Origin: Verrucomicrobiota bacterium
Lineage (GTDB): Bacteria > Verrucomicrobiota > Verrucomicrobiia > Limisphaerales > UBA8199
NCBI GenBank assembly: GCA_029974925.1
Contig: JARKQH010000143.1
Span: 1-47,279 of the forward strand
DNA length: 47,279 bases
Direction of reading: 5' to 3'
Below are positions 32,438-43,126 of the stretch, piece by piece (position 1 is the first letter of the stretch; the number at the start of each line of letters is the position of its first letter). A program made the position numbers and the translations under genes. The notes below the pieces were generated by a model, which worked only from the letters and a program-made list of their open reading frames with translations, was not told where the DNA came from and made no database searches.

Positions 32438-33490
32438 ATGAATCGTGTAGGGATTGTGTTTTGTCTGAGCGCGGCTGCAACCTTCCTGGCGGGAGCCCAA
32501 TTCCCGGCAAAGGCGGAAGCGGGCGCCACACCGGACTTTCAACAGGTTTACGAGCTGATTCGGAAAAACCTCAAAGGGGTGAGTGAGTCGGATTTCAACC
32601 GGATGGCCGTGGATGGCCTGATATCCGGCCTCAGCCCGCGCGTGCGCCTGGTGAAACAGGGCCAGGAGACAGCCCCCCCGGGCGAAGCACTGGCCGGATC
32701 GAAGGTATTCAGCGGCTCGGTGGGCTATTTGCGCATCACGCAAGTGGACAAGCGCCTCGCCGAAGCCTTGAAAGAGGCATTGAGCCACCTGGCCTCGACC
32801 AATCAACTGGATGGCCTGGTGCTCGACCTGCGGTTTGCCACCGGCGACGACTTCGCGGCCGCGGCCGACGCCGCGCAACTGTTTGTGCGCAAGGCGCAGC
32901 CTTTGCTGGACTGGGGCGAGGGGGTAGTCCACGCGAAGGCCAACGAGCGCGCCTTTGGCAAACCCGTCACGGTGCTGGTCAATGGCCGGACGGCCGGGGC
33001 TCCCGAGGCCTTGGCGGCGGTTCTGCGGGACGCGGGCGTCGCCTTGATTTTCGGCAACCGCACCGCCGGCCGCGCGATGGTTACCCGCGACTTTCCGTTG
33101 TCAAACGGCGACGTGCTCCGCATCTCGGTCGCGCCGCTCAAGCTCGGGTCCGGCGCCGAGCTGGGAGCCGAGGGGGTGCAGCCGGACATTTTGGTGGCGG
33201 TGCGGCCTGCGGACGAACAGCTTTATTACGAAGACGCCCACCGTCTGATTGTGCGGACGAACCTGCCATCGGGGATGGGAACCCTTGCCCTTGCCCCCAC
33301 CAACCGGCCCACCCGCAAGATTCGCTTTGGCGAAGCCGAATTGGTGCGCGAACGACAGGAAGGACTGACCCTGGAAAGCGAGCCTGCCGCCCCGGACCGG
33401 GAACCGGCCGAGCCGACGGTCAACGACCCCGTGCTGGCGCGCGCCATTGACGTCATCAAAGGGCTGGCGGTGGTCCGTCAGCGCCCCTGA
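32438..33490 (+). CDS. S41 peptidase-like protein lacking catalytic residues
   Basis: The 350-residue protein has a signal peptide (about 1-22). The core has the S41/C-terminal processing peptidase pattern: VGYLRITQV (95-103), [15 protein letters not shown] (124-138), [20 protein letters not shown] and [10 protein letters not shown]. Where active enzymes have N-x-x-S-A-S-A-S-E, this one has T-A-G-A-P-E (185-190), so the nucleophile Ser is Gly. The partner Lys of the R-T-x-G-K motif is Arg212. There is no PDZ domain. It is therefore likely a binding or scaffold protein of the periplasm. It lies between purD and the PTP-RpiB-GlyA frame. Confidence 0.75.
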   Translation: MNRVGIVFCLSAAATFLAGAQFPAKAEAGATPDFQQVYELIRKNLKGVSESDFNRMAVDGLISGLSPRVRLVKQGQETAPPGEALAGSKVFSGSVGYLRITQVDKRLAEALKEALSHLASTNQLDGLVLDLRFATGDDFAAAADAAQLFVRKAQPLLDWGEGVVHAKANERAFGKPVTVLVNGRTAGAPEALAAVLRDAGVALIFGNRTAGRAMVTRDFPLSNGDVLRISVAPLKLGSGAELGAEGVQPDILVAVRPADEQLYYEDAHRLIVRTNLPSGMGTLALAPTNRPTRKIRFGEAELVRERQEGLTLESEPAAPDREPAEPTVNDPVLARAIDVIKGLAVVRQRP

Positions 33491-33546
33491 TTTTCGACGT
33501 TGACGATTCCCCCATCCAATCGCAAGTTCTTGAGCATCGCGCACCC

Positions 33547-35709
33547 ATGAAGACCGTTCTTTTTGTCTGCACCGGAAACATCTGCCGCAGCCCGATGGCT
33601 GAAGGCCTTTTTCGGCGGGCGGTGGCCGGCCAGAATGACTTCCAGGCCATGTCGGCCGGGTTGGGCGCGGCCAACGGTCAGCCTCCCAGCGCGTTCGCGG
33701 TTGAGGCGGTCAAGGAACTGGGCATAGACATTTCGAACATCCGCAGCCGCATGCTGACGCCCGACCTGGTTCAGGCGGCGGATTACATCATCGGCATGAC
33801 CCACAGCCACGTGGACAGCATCCTGCTGCTGTACCCGCAGGCGGCCGAGAAGACGTTTCTGCTGCGCGAATTCGACGAAACCCTCGAGCTGTTTGAGAAG
33901 GACATCAGCGACCCCATCGGGGGCTCGTACCAGGTCTATCTGAATTGCCGGGATCAGATCGAGCAAGGCATCGTCTCCCTGCTTCGCTTTCTGCGCCAGG
34001 GCGCCCAGGCCCCGGCCGGCGCCGCGCATGCGACGAAGGTCGCCCTCGGGGCCGATCATGGCGGTTTCGAGCTCAAAGAGGCCCTCAAACAGCACCTGCA
34101 GAACCGCGGCATCGCCGTGACGGACTTTGGCACGGCCTCGAAGTCATCGGTGGATTACACCGATTATGCCCAGGAGGTGGGCCGGAGCGTTGCGGAGGGC
34201 CAAAGCGCTTTCGGCGTCCTGGTGTGCACCACCGGCATCGGCATGAGCATCGCCGCCAACAAGATTCCCGGCGTGCGCGCCGCCCTGGTTCACGATGAAA
34301 CAACCGCGTCGCTCGCCCGGCGGCACAATGACGCCAATGTGCTTTGTCTCGCCGGCTCCCAGATCAAGCCCGACGAGGCGGCCCGCATCCTCGACACTTT
34401 CCTCACCGCCCAGTTTGAGGGCGGGCGGCACCAACGACGAATTGCTAAAATGGAAAATCGCACTTTGCCCCCCGAATTGAAACTTCAAGCCGTTGACCCG
34501 GAAATCGCCGAGGCCATTGAGCACGAGCGCCTGCGGCAGCAGGACAATATCGAGCTGATCGCGAGCGAGAACTTCACCAGCCCGGCCGTCATGGCCGCCC
34601 AGGGTTCGGTCTTGACCAACAAGTACGCCGAAGGTTACCCGCGAAAACGGTGGTACGGCGGCTGCGAAAACGTGGACACCGCCGAGCAACTGGCCATTGA
34701 CCGCGCCAAGAAGCTCTTTGGCGCCGAGCATGCCAACGTCCAGCCCCATTCAGGCAGCGCGGCGAACATGGCTGTCTATTTCGCCTTTCTGAAGCCCGGC
34801 GACAAGATGCTCACCATGGACCTCAGCCATGGCGGGCATTTGACGCACGGGAACAAGGCGAATTTTTCGGGCAAGTTTTTCGATATTGTGCATTACGGGG
34901 TTAGCCAGAGTGATGAACAGATTGATTACGAACAACTTGCCAAGCTGGCGCGAACACATCGCCCGAAGATGATCACTGTGGGCGCCAGCGCCTATCCCCG
35001 GATCATAGACTTTGCCCGCATGGGAGAAATTGCGCGCGAGGTGGGCGCCTATCTGCTGGCGGATATTGCGCACATTGCCGGGTTGGTGGCGACGGGCCTG
35101 CACCCCAGCCCGGTCGGCCATGCGGACTTTGTGACCACCACCACGCACAAAACCCTGCGCGGGCCGCGCGGCGGCCTGATTCTGTGCGGCGAAAAGTATG
35201 CCAAAGAGATTGATTCCCAAGTGTTCCCGGGAATTCAGGGCGGGCCTTTGATGCATGTGATCGCGGCGAAAGCCGTCTGCTTGAAGGAAGCCAGCCAGCC
35301 CGCCTTCAGGCATTACCAGGAACAAATTGTCCGAAATGCCCGCGCGCTGGCCGAAGGCATGAAACGCAACGGCTTCCGCCTGGTCAGCGGCGGAACCGAC
35401 AACCACCTCATGCTGGTGGACGTCGGGGCCCGCGGACTCACCGGGAAGGAATGCCAGATTGCCCTGGATGAAGCCGGCATCACCGTGAACAAGAATACCA
35501 TCCCGTTTGAGACCCGGTCCCCCTTTCAAGCCAGTGGCATCCGCCTCGGCACCCCGGCTGTCACCACTCGGGGCATGAAAGAGCCGGAAATGGCGGCGAT
35601 TGCCGACATGATCAGCGAAGTGCTCCTGGATATTAAAAACGTTGACACGCTGGCCAAAGTGCGGCAACGTGTGCGTGACTTAACTGCAAGATTTCCCTTG
35701 CCGTATTGA
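33547..35709 (+). CDS. Uninterrupted LMW-PTP / RpiB / GlyA reading frame, 720 aa
   Basis: Three complete enzyme domains lie in one frame with no stop. Residues 1 to about 150 are a low-molecular-weight protein tyrosine phosphatase (C8-TGNIC-R14, acid Asp122-Pro). After a short Ala/Pro/Gly linker (about 151-163), residues 164-301 are ribose-5-phosphate isomerase B (ADHGG 169-173, [14 protein letters not shown] with Cys227). Residues 302-720 are serine hydroxymethyltransferase (THKT with PLP Lys535). Met302 (ATG at 34450) sits where a separate glyA would start, so GlyA could also be made alone by internal initiation. A PTP-RpiB fusion is plausible for this group; joining GlyA is the surprising part. 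Confidence 0.9.
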   Translation: MKTVLFVCTGNICRSPMAEGLFRRAVAGQNDFQAMSAGLGAANGQPPSAFAVEAVKELGIDISNIRSRMLTPDLVQAADYIIGMTHSHVDSILLLYPQAAEKTFLLREFDETLELFEKDISDPIGGSYQVYLNCRDQIEQGIVSLLRFLRQGAQAPAGAAHATKVALGADHGGFELKEALKQHLQNRGIAVTDFGTASKSSVDYTDYAQEVGRSVAEGQSAFGVLVCTTGIGMSIAANKIPGVRAALVHDETTASLARRHNDANVLCLAGSQIKPDEAARILDTFLTAQFEGGRHQRRIAKMENRTLPPELKLQAVDPEIAEAIEHERLRQQDNIELIASENFTSPAVMAAQGSVLTNKYAEGYPRKRWYGGCENVDTAEQLAIDRAKKLFGAEHANVQPHSGSAANMAVYFAFLKPGDKMLTMDLSHGGHLTHGNKANFSGKFFDIVHYGVSQSDEQIDYEQLAKLARTHRPKMITVGASAYPRIIDFARMGEIAREVGAYLLADIAHIAGLVATGLHPSPVGHADFVTTTTHKTLRGPRGGLILCGEKYAKEIDSQVFPGIQGGPLMHVIAAKAVCLKEASQPAFRHYQEQIVRNARALAEGMKRNGFRLVSGGTDNHLMLVDVGARGLTGKECQIALDEAGITVNKNTIPFETRSPFQASGIRLGTPAVTTRGMKEPEMAAIADMISEVLLDIKNVDTLAKVRQRVRDLTARFPLPY
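34450..35709 (+). CDS. glyA: Serine hydroxymethyltransferase (possible independent start)
   Basis: The ATG at 34450 would give a 419-residue GlyA of normal length: ELIASENF, the PLP-site motif [14 protein letters not shown] with Lys (residue 234 of this product) and a C-terminal domain typical of the family. It interconverts serine and glycine with tetrahydrofolate and supplies one-carbon units. This entry overlaps the 720-residue fusion frame; which form is made cannot be settled from sequence. No Shine-Dalgarno sequence precedes the ATG, but most starts here lack one. Confidence 0.75.
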   Translation: MENRTLPPELKLQAVDPEIAEAIEHERLRQQDNIELIASENFTSPAVMAAQGSVLTNKYAEGYPRKRWYGGCENVDTAEQLAIDRAKKLFGAEHANVQPHSGSAANMAVYFAFLKPGDKMLTMDLSHGGHLTHGNKANFSGKFFDIVHYGVSQSDEQIDYEQLAKLARTHRPKMITVGASAYPRIIDFARMGEIAREVGAYLLADIAHIAGLVATGLHPSPVGHADFVTTTTHKTLRGPRGGLILCGEKYAKEIDSQVFPGIQGGPLMHVIAAKAVCLKEASQPAFRHYQEQIVRNARALAEGMKRNGFRLVSGGTDNHLMLVDVGARGLTGKECQIALDEAGITVNKNTIPFETRSPFQASGIRLGTPAVTTRGMKEPEMAAIADMISEVLLDIKNVDTLAKVRQRVRDLTARFPLPY

Positions 35710-35881
35710 GCGAAGCCTGACAATCTGGCGCCGCTCCAGGTGTTTTAACCATTCCTGTTTGAACTGATCAACGTTCACGGACGTCCAATCAGGGAGCCGG
35801 ACGGGAACCACCCCGGTGACCTCTCACCTGAAGTCACGCTGTTTTTGATCAAACTTAACATTATCGAGTAAAGAGCGATTT

Positions 35882-37456
<1,575 letters not shown>

Positions 37457-37533
37457 GGCCGCGGGGGACGCCCCCTGGTTGGGACCAGCTTGCGCTGCCC
37501 GCCACCAGACCCAGGCGGGCGGAGTGTCCACTG

Positions 37534-38955
37534 CTATGGGGTTGTGCCAGCCAGTTTCAGCCCGAGGCGCAGGAGTTTCTCCACCGCCCCCCGGCTGGCC
37601 GACTCGGCGTAAATGCGGAGCACGGGTTCCGTGCCGGAGCCGCGAAGCATCAACCACGAGGAATCTTCGGCGACGAATTTGACGCCATCGAAGGTCCGGA
37701 CGGCCGCGACGGGCGAACGCAGCAGGCGGTCGGGCGGATGGCGCTGAAGGTGCGCGATGAGTTGCGCCCGCTGCTCGAGCGGGTAATGGATGTCCTTGCG
37801 TCCGTAGCAGTGGGGTCCGAACTCGCGTTCGAGCCGGGCGATCAGCCTGCCGATGGCCACGCGCTCCGTGGCCAGCATCTCCAGCAGCATGAGGCCCCCG
37901 GCAATCCCGTCCCGTTCGGGAATGTGTCCGGGGAAGGCGATTCCGCCGCTCTCCTCTCCGCCCAACAACACACCGCCCTTGATCATTTCGGCGCCGATGT
38001 ACTTGAAACCAACGCCCGTTTCGGTGAGCTCCAGGCCATAGGCGGCGCACATCTTGTCCACCATGGAAGTGGTGCTGAGCGCCTTGACCACCCGGCCGCG
38101 GCCCTGACGCCGGACCACCAGGTGCCGCAGCAGCAGGCAGATCACCTGGTGAGTCGAGACGTAGCGGCCCCGGCCATCCATGGCGCCGATCCGGTCCGCG
38201 TCACCGTCGGTCACCAGGCAAAGGTCGTGGGGATGACGCCGCAAAAAGGCCTGCGTCGGGCCGTAATTCGCTTCGATCGGTTCCGGGTTGATCCCGCCAA
38301 AGAGCGGATCATGGGCGCCGTTGAGCGTGGTGACGCGACAAGTCGTGCCGGCCAGCAGTCGGTCGAAGCAATATGCCCCCGTCCCGAACAACGCCTCATG
38401 AGCGAATCGCAAGCGGGACCGGGAAATCAAGGCGAAGTCCACCAGCCGCTTGACCGCCGCAAAATGCGCCGGGCGCAAGTCCCGGATTCTGACCACGCCG
38501 GCGGCCCGGGCCTCAGCAAAAGGCAGGGACTGGACCGGGTGACGGTCTAGAAAGCTCTCAACGGCCTGACACAGCTCCGGCCCGGCCGAGCCGCCGAAAT
38601 GGGACTTGAGCTTGAAGCCATTGAAGCGGGCGGGATTATGGCTGGCGGTAATCATCACGCCGCCGGCGGCTTGATGCGCCCTCACCGCGAACGAGACCGA
38701 AGGGGTCGGCGACGGGTCGGGGCAAAGAAGGACGCGGAACTGATTGCCGGCCATGACCTCGGCCACGCACTCGGCGAATTCGCGGGAAAGAAAGCGCCGA
38801 TCATAGCCGACCACGACCAACGGCTGCGTCCCCGGCGGAGGTTGAGCGCGCCAGTAATCCGCCGCGGCCTGGGCCACGCGCGCAACATTGCGCATGGTAA
38901 AATCCTCCGCAATGACCGCCCGCCAGCCGTCCGTGCCGAAACGAATCGTTCCCAT
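37534..38955 (-). CDS. Phosphoglucomutase/phosphomannomutase family protein
   Basis: The 473-residue protein has all four landmark loops: the phosphoserine site TASHNPARFNGFK (Ser105), the metal loop DGDADR (250-255), the sugar-binding loop GGEESGG and the C-terminal phosphate-binding loop RGSGTEPVLRIY. It shifts phosphate between C1 and C6 of a hexose. Whether glucose, mannose or glucosamine is used cannot be told. Its start lies 6 bases after the epimerase gene's stop, so both share a transcript. Confidence 0.93.
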   Translation of the reverse strand: MGTIRFGTDGWRAVIAEDFTMRNVARVAQAAADYWRAQPPPGTQPLVVVGYDRRFLSREFAECVAEVMAGNQFRVLLCPDPSPTPSVSFAVRAHQAAGGVMITASHNPARFNGFKLKSHFGGSAGPELCQAVESFLDRHPVQSLPFAEARAAGVVRIRDLRPAHFAAVKRLVDFALISRSRLRFAHEALFGTGAYCFDRLLAGTTCRVTTLNGAHDPLFGGINPEPIEANYGPTQAFLRRHPHDLCLVTDGDADRIGAMDGRGRYVSTHQVICLLLRHLVVRRQGRGRVVKALSTTSMVDKMCAAYGLELTETGVGFKYIGAEMIKGGVLLGGEESGGIAFPGHIPERDGIAGGLMLLEMLATERVAIGRLIARLEREFGPHCYGRKDIHYPLEQRAQLIAHLQRHPPDRLLRSPVAAVRTFDGVKFVAEDSSWLMLRGSGTEPVLRIYAESASRGAVEKLLRLGLKLAGTTP

Positions 38956-38961
38956 TGGGCG

Positions 38962-39657
38962 CTACCGGGCCGGCACGCACTCAGCCGCCGTCGCTCGCGC
39001 GGCGGCTCGCTGGGCGAGGGCGCGCATCTTCCGGACCGCCGCCGCCAGATTCCGTTTTCCGAACAACGTCGTGCCGGAAACAAAAGCATCCGCGCCGGCA
39101 TGGGCGCAATCCGCAACGGTCGTAAAGTCCACCCCGCCGTCCACCCCAATGTGGAAATTCAGGCCGCGTTCGCGGCGCCAGGCGGCCGCTTGCTCCACCT
39201 TGGGCAGGGTTTCGTAAATGAAGGCCTGGCCGCCGAAGCCGGGGTTCACGGTCATCACCAACAACTCATCAATCGAATCCAGGTAGGGTTGCACGGCGGA
39301 AATCTGTGTGGGGGGATTGATGGCCAGGCCCACCTTCCTGCCCAACGACCGAATCTTCCACAGCAGGGAGGTCACTTGTGCGCCCAACTCGACGTGAATG
39401 TTGATTTGGTCCGCCCCCGCCCGCGCGAACGGTTCGAGCAAAATTTCCGGCTTGCTGCACATGAGGTGCACGTCGAAAAACACGCGCGTCAGCGGCCGCA
39501 GAGCCTTCACCACCCCCGGCCCGAAGGAGAGGTTGGGCACGAAATGGCCGTCCATGATGTCCAAGTGCAGCCAATCCGCACCGGACCGGTTCACCCGCGC
39601 GGTTTCCGCGGCCAGCCGGCCAAAATCCGCCGCCAATAACGAGGGCGCAATTATCAT
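38962..39657 (-). CDS. rpe: Ribulose-phosphate 3-epimerase
   Basis: The 231-residue protein starts at the ATG at 39657 (MIIAPSLLAADFGRL). Signatures are LHLDIMDGHFVPN and VNPGFGGQAFI, and VDGGVD carries the second catalytic Asp. It interconverts ribulose-5-phosphate and xylulose-5-phosphate in the pentose phosphate pathway. It pairs with the hexomutase downstream, and the RpiB domain of the fusion frame nearby serves the same pathway. The longer open frame starting at 39702 lacks family sequence. Confidence 0.95.
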   Translation of the reverse strand: MIIAPSLLAADFGRLAAETARVNRSGADWLHLDIMDGHFVPNLSFGPGVVKALRPLTRVFFDVHLMCSKPEILLEPFARAGADQINIHVELGAQVTSLLWKIRSLGRKVGLAINPPTQISAVQPYLDSIDELLVMTVNPGFGGQAFIYETLPKVEQAAAWRRERGLNFHIGVDGGVDFTTVADCAHAGADAFVSGTTLFGKRNLAAAVRKMRALAQRAAARATAAECVPAR

Positions 39658-39761
39658 GCGCGGAAACCTAGCACGAGACCCATTCCGCCGTCCACCCCAC
39701 AAAGTGCGCGCGGGCGCGCGCGCCGCCGCGCAGACTGGCTGTCGGGTCCGGCGGGCAGGGG

Positions 39762-40112
39762 CTACGATGCCTCGCCCGGCTTGAGCAGCGTTAGCAGCAT
39801 GGAAAACTGGCGCGTCGCCTTCAGGGCATGAGGCGCATGGGCCGGCAGGTAAAGAAAATCGCCGGCTTTAAGATTGTGCACCTTCCCCGAGACGGTGAAT
39901 TCGCATTCCCCGGATAACACCTGGATCATCGCCTGCTGGGTCGAGGTGTGCTCGGTCAGCTCCTGCCCTGCTGCGAACCCGAACAGCACCACCCGGACGT
40001 TGGGTCCGCGCAGCAGGGTTCGGCTGACGATGCCGTTGGCCGCGTATTGCGTCTCGGCGGGCAGCGAAACGACCTGGGCCTGTGTGATGTCAATTAACGG
40101 TTGCTCACTCAT
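39762..40112 (-). CDS. Small cupin-domain protein
   Basis: The 116-residue protein is one cupin barrel: LFGFAAGQELTEHTSTQQAMIQVLSGECEFTV is motif 1 with the metal His/Glu pattern partly kept (EHT...Q), and LKAGDFLYLPAHAPHALKA is motif 2 with His. Such proteins bind small molecules or metals; no substrate can be named. It sits alone between rpe and a divergent secreted protein gene. Confidence 0.8.
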   Translation of the reverse strand: MSEQPLIDITQAQVVSLPAETQYAANGIVSRTLLRGPNVRVVLFGFAAGQELTEHTSTQQAMIQVLSGECEFTVSGKVHNLKAGDFLYLPAHAPHALKATRQFSMLLTLLKPGEAS

Positions 40113-40199
40113 GTCGTTACTTTAAGCCTGACACATCCTGGCGGTTTTGATATGAATCAAGACAATGACTGTTTCCCGAAGCGAGCGGAGATTCTTTTT

Positions 40200-41930
40200 A
40201 TGGCTGCGCGGAGCAAAATGATTTTGGCGGCGGGGCTGGTTTGCCTTGTGGCGGGCTTGATAATCGAGTGCGGGCTGGTCCGGGTTCAGGGGATGCCGGC
40301 GCTGCACGTGGTGTTCCCGCTGGGGGCGATTCTCTTGGGGGTGTACCTGGTGGCCCGCACTTTTGGGCTGGCGTGCCTGCTCTGGCTGCCCCTCGCGTCG
40401 TTGGGGGCCGCCGTTCCGGCCCGGGAAATCCCGCCGGCGTTCGGCCCTTATATCAACCTTTCGCCCCGCGACTTCGCCGAGGCCACCAGCTTTAAGGAAA
40501 CCGACCGCATCGTGGGCACCTACTACTTTTACTGGTACAACATCCATACGGGCGAACACATCACCAATCCCCAGAATGGGAGCGACGGGCTGACGGACCA
40601 TCCGCCCACCCTGGAGGATTTTTCCTATCTGTCGGTGCGCTGGCACAAGCGGCAGTTCAGCGACATGGAGGACGCGGGCATAGATGTGGCCCTGCCGGTT
40701 TTCTGGGGGGCGCCGTCCGAGCGCGACCCGAAGGCGTCCCTGCATTGGAGCTACGCCGGCCTGGGGCCGATGGTTCAGGCGCGCGAGGAACTGGTGCGCG
40801 AGGGCAAAAAGCCGCCGCGGCTCGGCTTGTTCTATGACACCAGCACCCTGCAATACAACGCCTGGCATGTGCATGTGGACCTCAAGACCGATTTTGGCAA
40901 ACGCTGGTTTTATGCGACGGTGCGCGATTTCTTTTCAGCGATTCCGCCCAAACACTGGGCTCTGATGGATGGCAAGGCGGTGGTGCTGCTGTATTCCGCC
41001 GCCTTCGCAAAAGACCACGATCAGGGCTTTGTCGAGTTCACCCGCAACCAGTTCCGGCAGGAGTTCGGCGGGCACGAGCTCTATTTCGTGCCGCAGGACT
41101 CGTGGCGCGTGAAAGGCGACAACGTGTGCGCGTGGGGCGGGGCCCTGGGGCTGAAGAATCCAGGCGTGGCGGCCCTCGGCCCCGGCTATGACGACACCGC
41201 TGTTTATGGGCGCAAACCGCTCGTTCGAAAACGCGAGGGTGGGAAGTTTTACGAAGACAACTGGATGCGCTTTCTGCGCCGGCCGTCAAATTTCGTGATG
41301 GTGGAGACGTGGAACGAATTTCACGAGGGCACCACGGTTTGCGAAAGCCGGGAATATGGCCGGCAATACATCGAGCTGACGCGCAAGTATTCGGACCTGT
41401 TCAAGCAGGGCTGGGTGCCGGCCTGGCCCAAAGGCCGCTTTTCCGATGCGCGCCGCGTCACCGCGACTCCGCTCGGTGACGCCACGACCGGAGGTTTGAC
41501 GCTCGTGCCCCACGAGGATGGCCAGGTGCGGCAAGCCGAAGCAGGCGGAAGTGTCTGCTGGCAAATCCAGCCGTCTCCCGGCCACGGGACTTACGTTTAC
41601 TTCCGCGTGGACGATTCCTTCAAGAATGCGGCAGGGATGGACCTGGACCTGGTGGTGGAGTACTTCGACGCCGCTGCGGGGAGGTTGAATGTCGAATACG
41701 ATGGGCCGGACAAGTCCGCCCCCTTCAACGGCGCCTACAGCCGATCCCAGGCCGTTCCGTTGTCAGGCGACAAGCAGTGGAAAACCGCCACCTTCAAACT
41801 GGCCGGCGCCCGCCTGATGAATGGTCAGAACAGCGGGGCCGATTTGCGGCTGGTGGTCGAGGCGGGGGATTTGGGCGTCCGCAAGGTCACTCTATGCAGA
41901 ACCGATTCCATTTCGGAGTCTGGACGGTGA
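40200..41930 (+). CDS. Secreted or membrane-anchored DUF5010-like putative glycoside hydrolase
   Basis: The protein has 576 residues from the ATG at 40200, which has GGAG about 13 bases upstream; an in-frame ATG at 40152 is possible. Residues 7-75 hold two to three hydrophobic stretches, the last like a signal peptide ending ...LASLGAAVPA. The catalytic-like part (about 80-410) has VGTYYFYWYNIHTGEH, VALPVFWGAPSERDP and VETWNEFHEGTTV, typical of DUF5010/GH99-like TIM barrels. The C-terminal part (about 430-575) looks like a carbohydrate-binding beta sandwich. The 3' end overlaps the aminopeptidase gene by 37 bases. Confidence 0.7.
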   Translation: MAARSKMILAAGLVCLVAGLIIECGLVRVQGMPALHVVFPLGAILLGVYLVARTFGLACLLWLPLASLGAAVPAREIPPAFGPYINLSPRDFAEATSFKETDRIVGTYYFYWYNIHTGEHITNPQNGSDGLTDHPPTLEDFSYLSVRWHKRQFSDMEDAGIDVALPVFWGAPSERDPKASLHWSYAGLGPMVQAREELVREGKKPPRLGLFYDTSTLQYNAWHVHVDLKTDFGKRWFYATVRDFFSAIPPKHWALMDGKAVVLLYSAAFAKDHDQGFVEFTRNQFRQEFGGHELYFVPQDSWRVKGDNVCAWGGALGLKNPGVAALGPGYDDTAVYGRKPLVRKREGGKFYEDNWMRFLRRPSNFVMVETWNEFHEGTTVCESREYGRQYIELTRKYSDLFKQGWVPAWPKGRFSDARRVTATPLGDATTGGLTLVPHEDGQVRQAEAGGSVCWQIQPSPGHGTYVYFRVDDSFKNAAGMDLDLVVEYFDAAAGRLNVEYDGPDKSAPFNGAYSRSQAVPLSGDKQWKTATFKLAGARLMNGQNSGADLRLVVEAGDLGVRKVTLCRTDSISESGR

Positions 41931-43045
41931 GCGGGCTGGTGGGGCTGGCGATGCTTGCAGAGGCTCAACCCGCCGATGTGCGTCCGCGCGCCCGGGAAGC
42001 CGGCATCCTTGTTGGCTCGCTGACTCCGGGACCTTTCAATGCGATCACCGATGTTGAGGGCGTTCGGGTGGGCCACAGCACCGTGAGCGAAGGGAGGGCG
42101 ATTCACACCGGAGTCACCGCGATTCTGCCCCACGCCGGGAACCTGTACCTCGAGCGAGTCCCCGCCGCCATCCACGTGGTGAATGGATTCGGCAAACTCA
42201 CCGGCATCAGCCAAGTGCGGGAGCTGGGTGAATTGGAAACCCCCATTCTGCTGACCGGCACTTTGAGCGTCTGGAAGGCGGCTGATGCGATGGTCGAATG
42301 GCTGCTGGCCCAGCCCGGAATGGAGGAGGTGCGGTCCATCAACCCGGTTGTCGGAGAAACCAACGACGGGGTGCTCAACGATATTCGCGCGCGTCCCATC
42401 AGGTTTGAACATGTCACCCATGCCCTGAGAACGGCAGCCGGCGGCCGGGTGGAGGAGGGCGCGGTGGGCGCGGGGGCGGGAACGGTGGCGTTTGGATGGA
42501 AAGGCGGCATCGGCACCAGTTCGCGCACTTTGCCGTCCAGCGCGGGCGGCTACACCGTTGGCGTCCTGATTCAGAGCAACTTCGGCGGCGACTTGAGGAT
42601 TGCGGGGGTGCCTGTCGGCCGACAATTGTCGCGCCTTCGGAAAGCAAAGCGGAACCCGGGGGATGGCAGCATCATGAGTGTTGTGGCGACGGACGCGCCG
42701 TTGAGCGCGCGCAACCTGGAACGGCTTGCGGCGCGGGCGGTCGCGGGTCTGGCCCGAACGGGGTCGAACTTGTCGAATGGCTCGGGCGATTATGTCATCG
42801 CTTTTTCGACGGCCCTCGAATGCCGCCGCCGCGCGGGCGAGTCCGTCCATCATGTGGCCGAACTGTCCAACCACTCAATGACCCCCCTGTTCCAGGCGGT
42901 GGCTGAAGCCACTGAAGAAGCCATTTACAATTCCCTCTTTCGCGCCACGACCGTATGTGGGTTCCGCGACACCATCGAGGCCCTGCCCCTGGAGGACACA
43001 CTGGCCGCTTTAAGAAAGGCCGGCGCGATCCAGGGAGGGCCCTGA
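41894..43045 (+). CDS. S58 (DmpA/P1) family aminopeptidase, exported
   Basis: The 383-residue protein has a signal peptide (about 1-24). Family motifs are PGPFNAITDVEGVRVGH (45-61), PVVGETNDGVLNDI (151-164) and GVLIQSNFGG (223-232), where Ser228 is the expected nucleophile created by self-cleavage between Gln/Gly-like residues and Ser. These enzymes are L-aminopeptidases/D-amidases that trim small peptides. It starts inside the end of the preceding hydrolase gene, so the two are coupled. The role beside sugar-degrading enzymes may be peptide scavenging from glycoprotein or peptidoglycan, which is inference. Confidence 0.88.
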   Translation: MQNRFHFGVWTVSGLVGLAMLAEAQPADVRPRAREAGILVGSLTPGPFNAITDVEGVRVGHSTVSEGRAIHTGVTAILPHAGNLYLERVPAAIHVVNGFGKLTGISQVRELGELETPILLTGTLSVWKAADAMVEWLLAQPGMEEVRSINPVVGETNDGVLNDIRARPIRFEHVTHALRTAAGGRVEEGAVGAGAGTVAFGWKGGIGTSSRTLPSSAGGYTVGVLIQSNFGGDLRIAGVPVGRQLSRLRKAKRNPGDGSIMSVVATDAPLSARNLERLAARAVAGLARTGSNLSNGSGDYVIAFSTALECRRRAGESVHHVAELSNHSMTPLFQAVAEATEEAIYNSLFRATTVCGFRDTIEALPLEDTLAALRKAGAIQGGP

Positions 43046-43126
43046 CTGTCCCGAAGGCAAAGGACAGGCAGTCGTGATTGGGATTGCGCACGGCGCGGAA
43101 AGCCTGTTTGCTGGTTTTCGGATTTG

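Noticed and set aside
31092-32531. 479-codon minus-strand frame
   Set aside because: It lies opposite purD, whose motifs are clear; the antisense product has no recognisable features.
35710-35881. Intrinsic terminator and promoter between glyA and rho
   Set aside because: No stem followed by a T-run was found, and the possible -35/-10 boxes have the wrong spacing.
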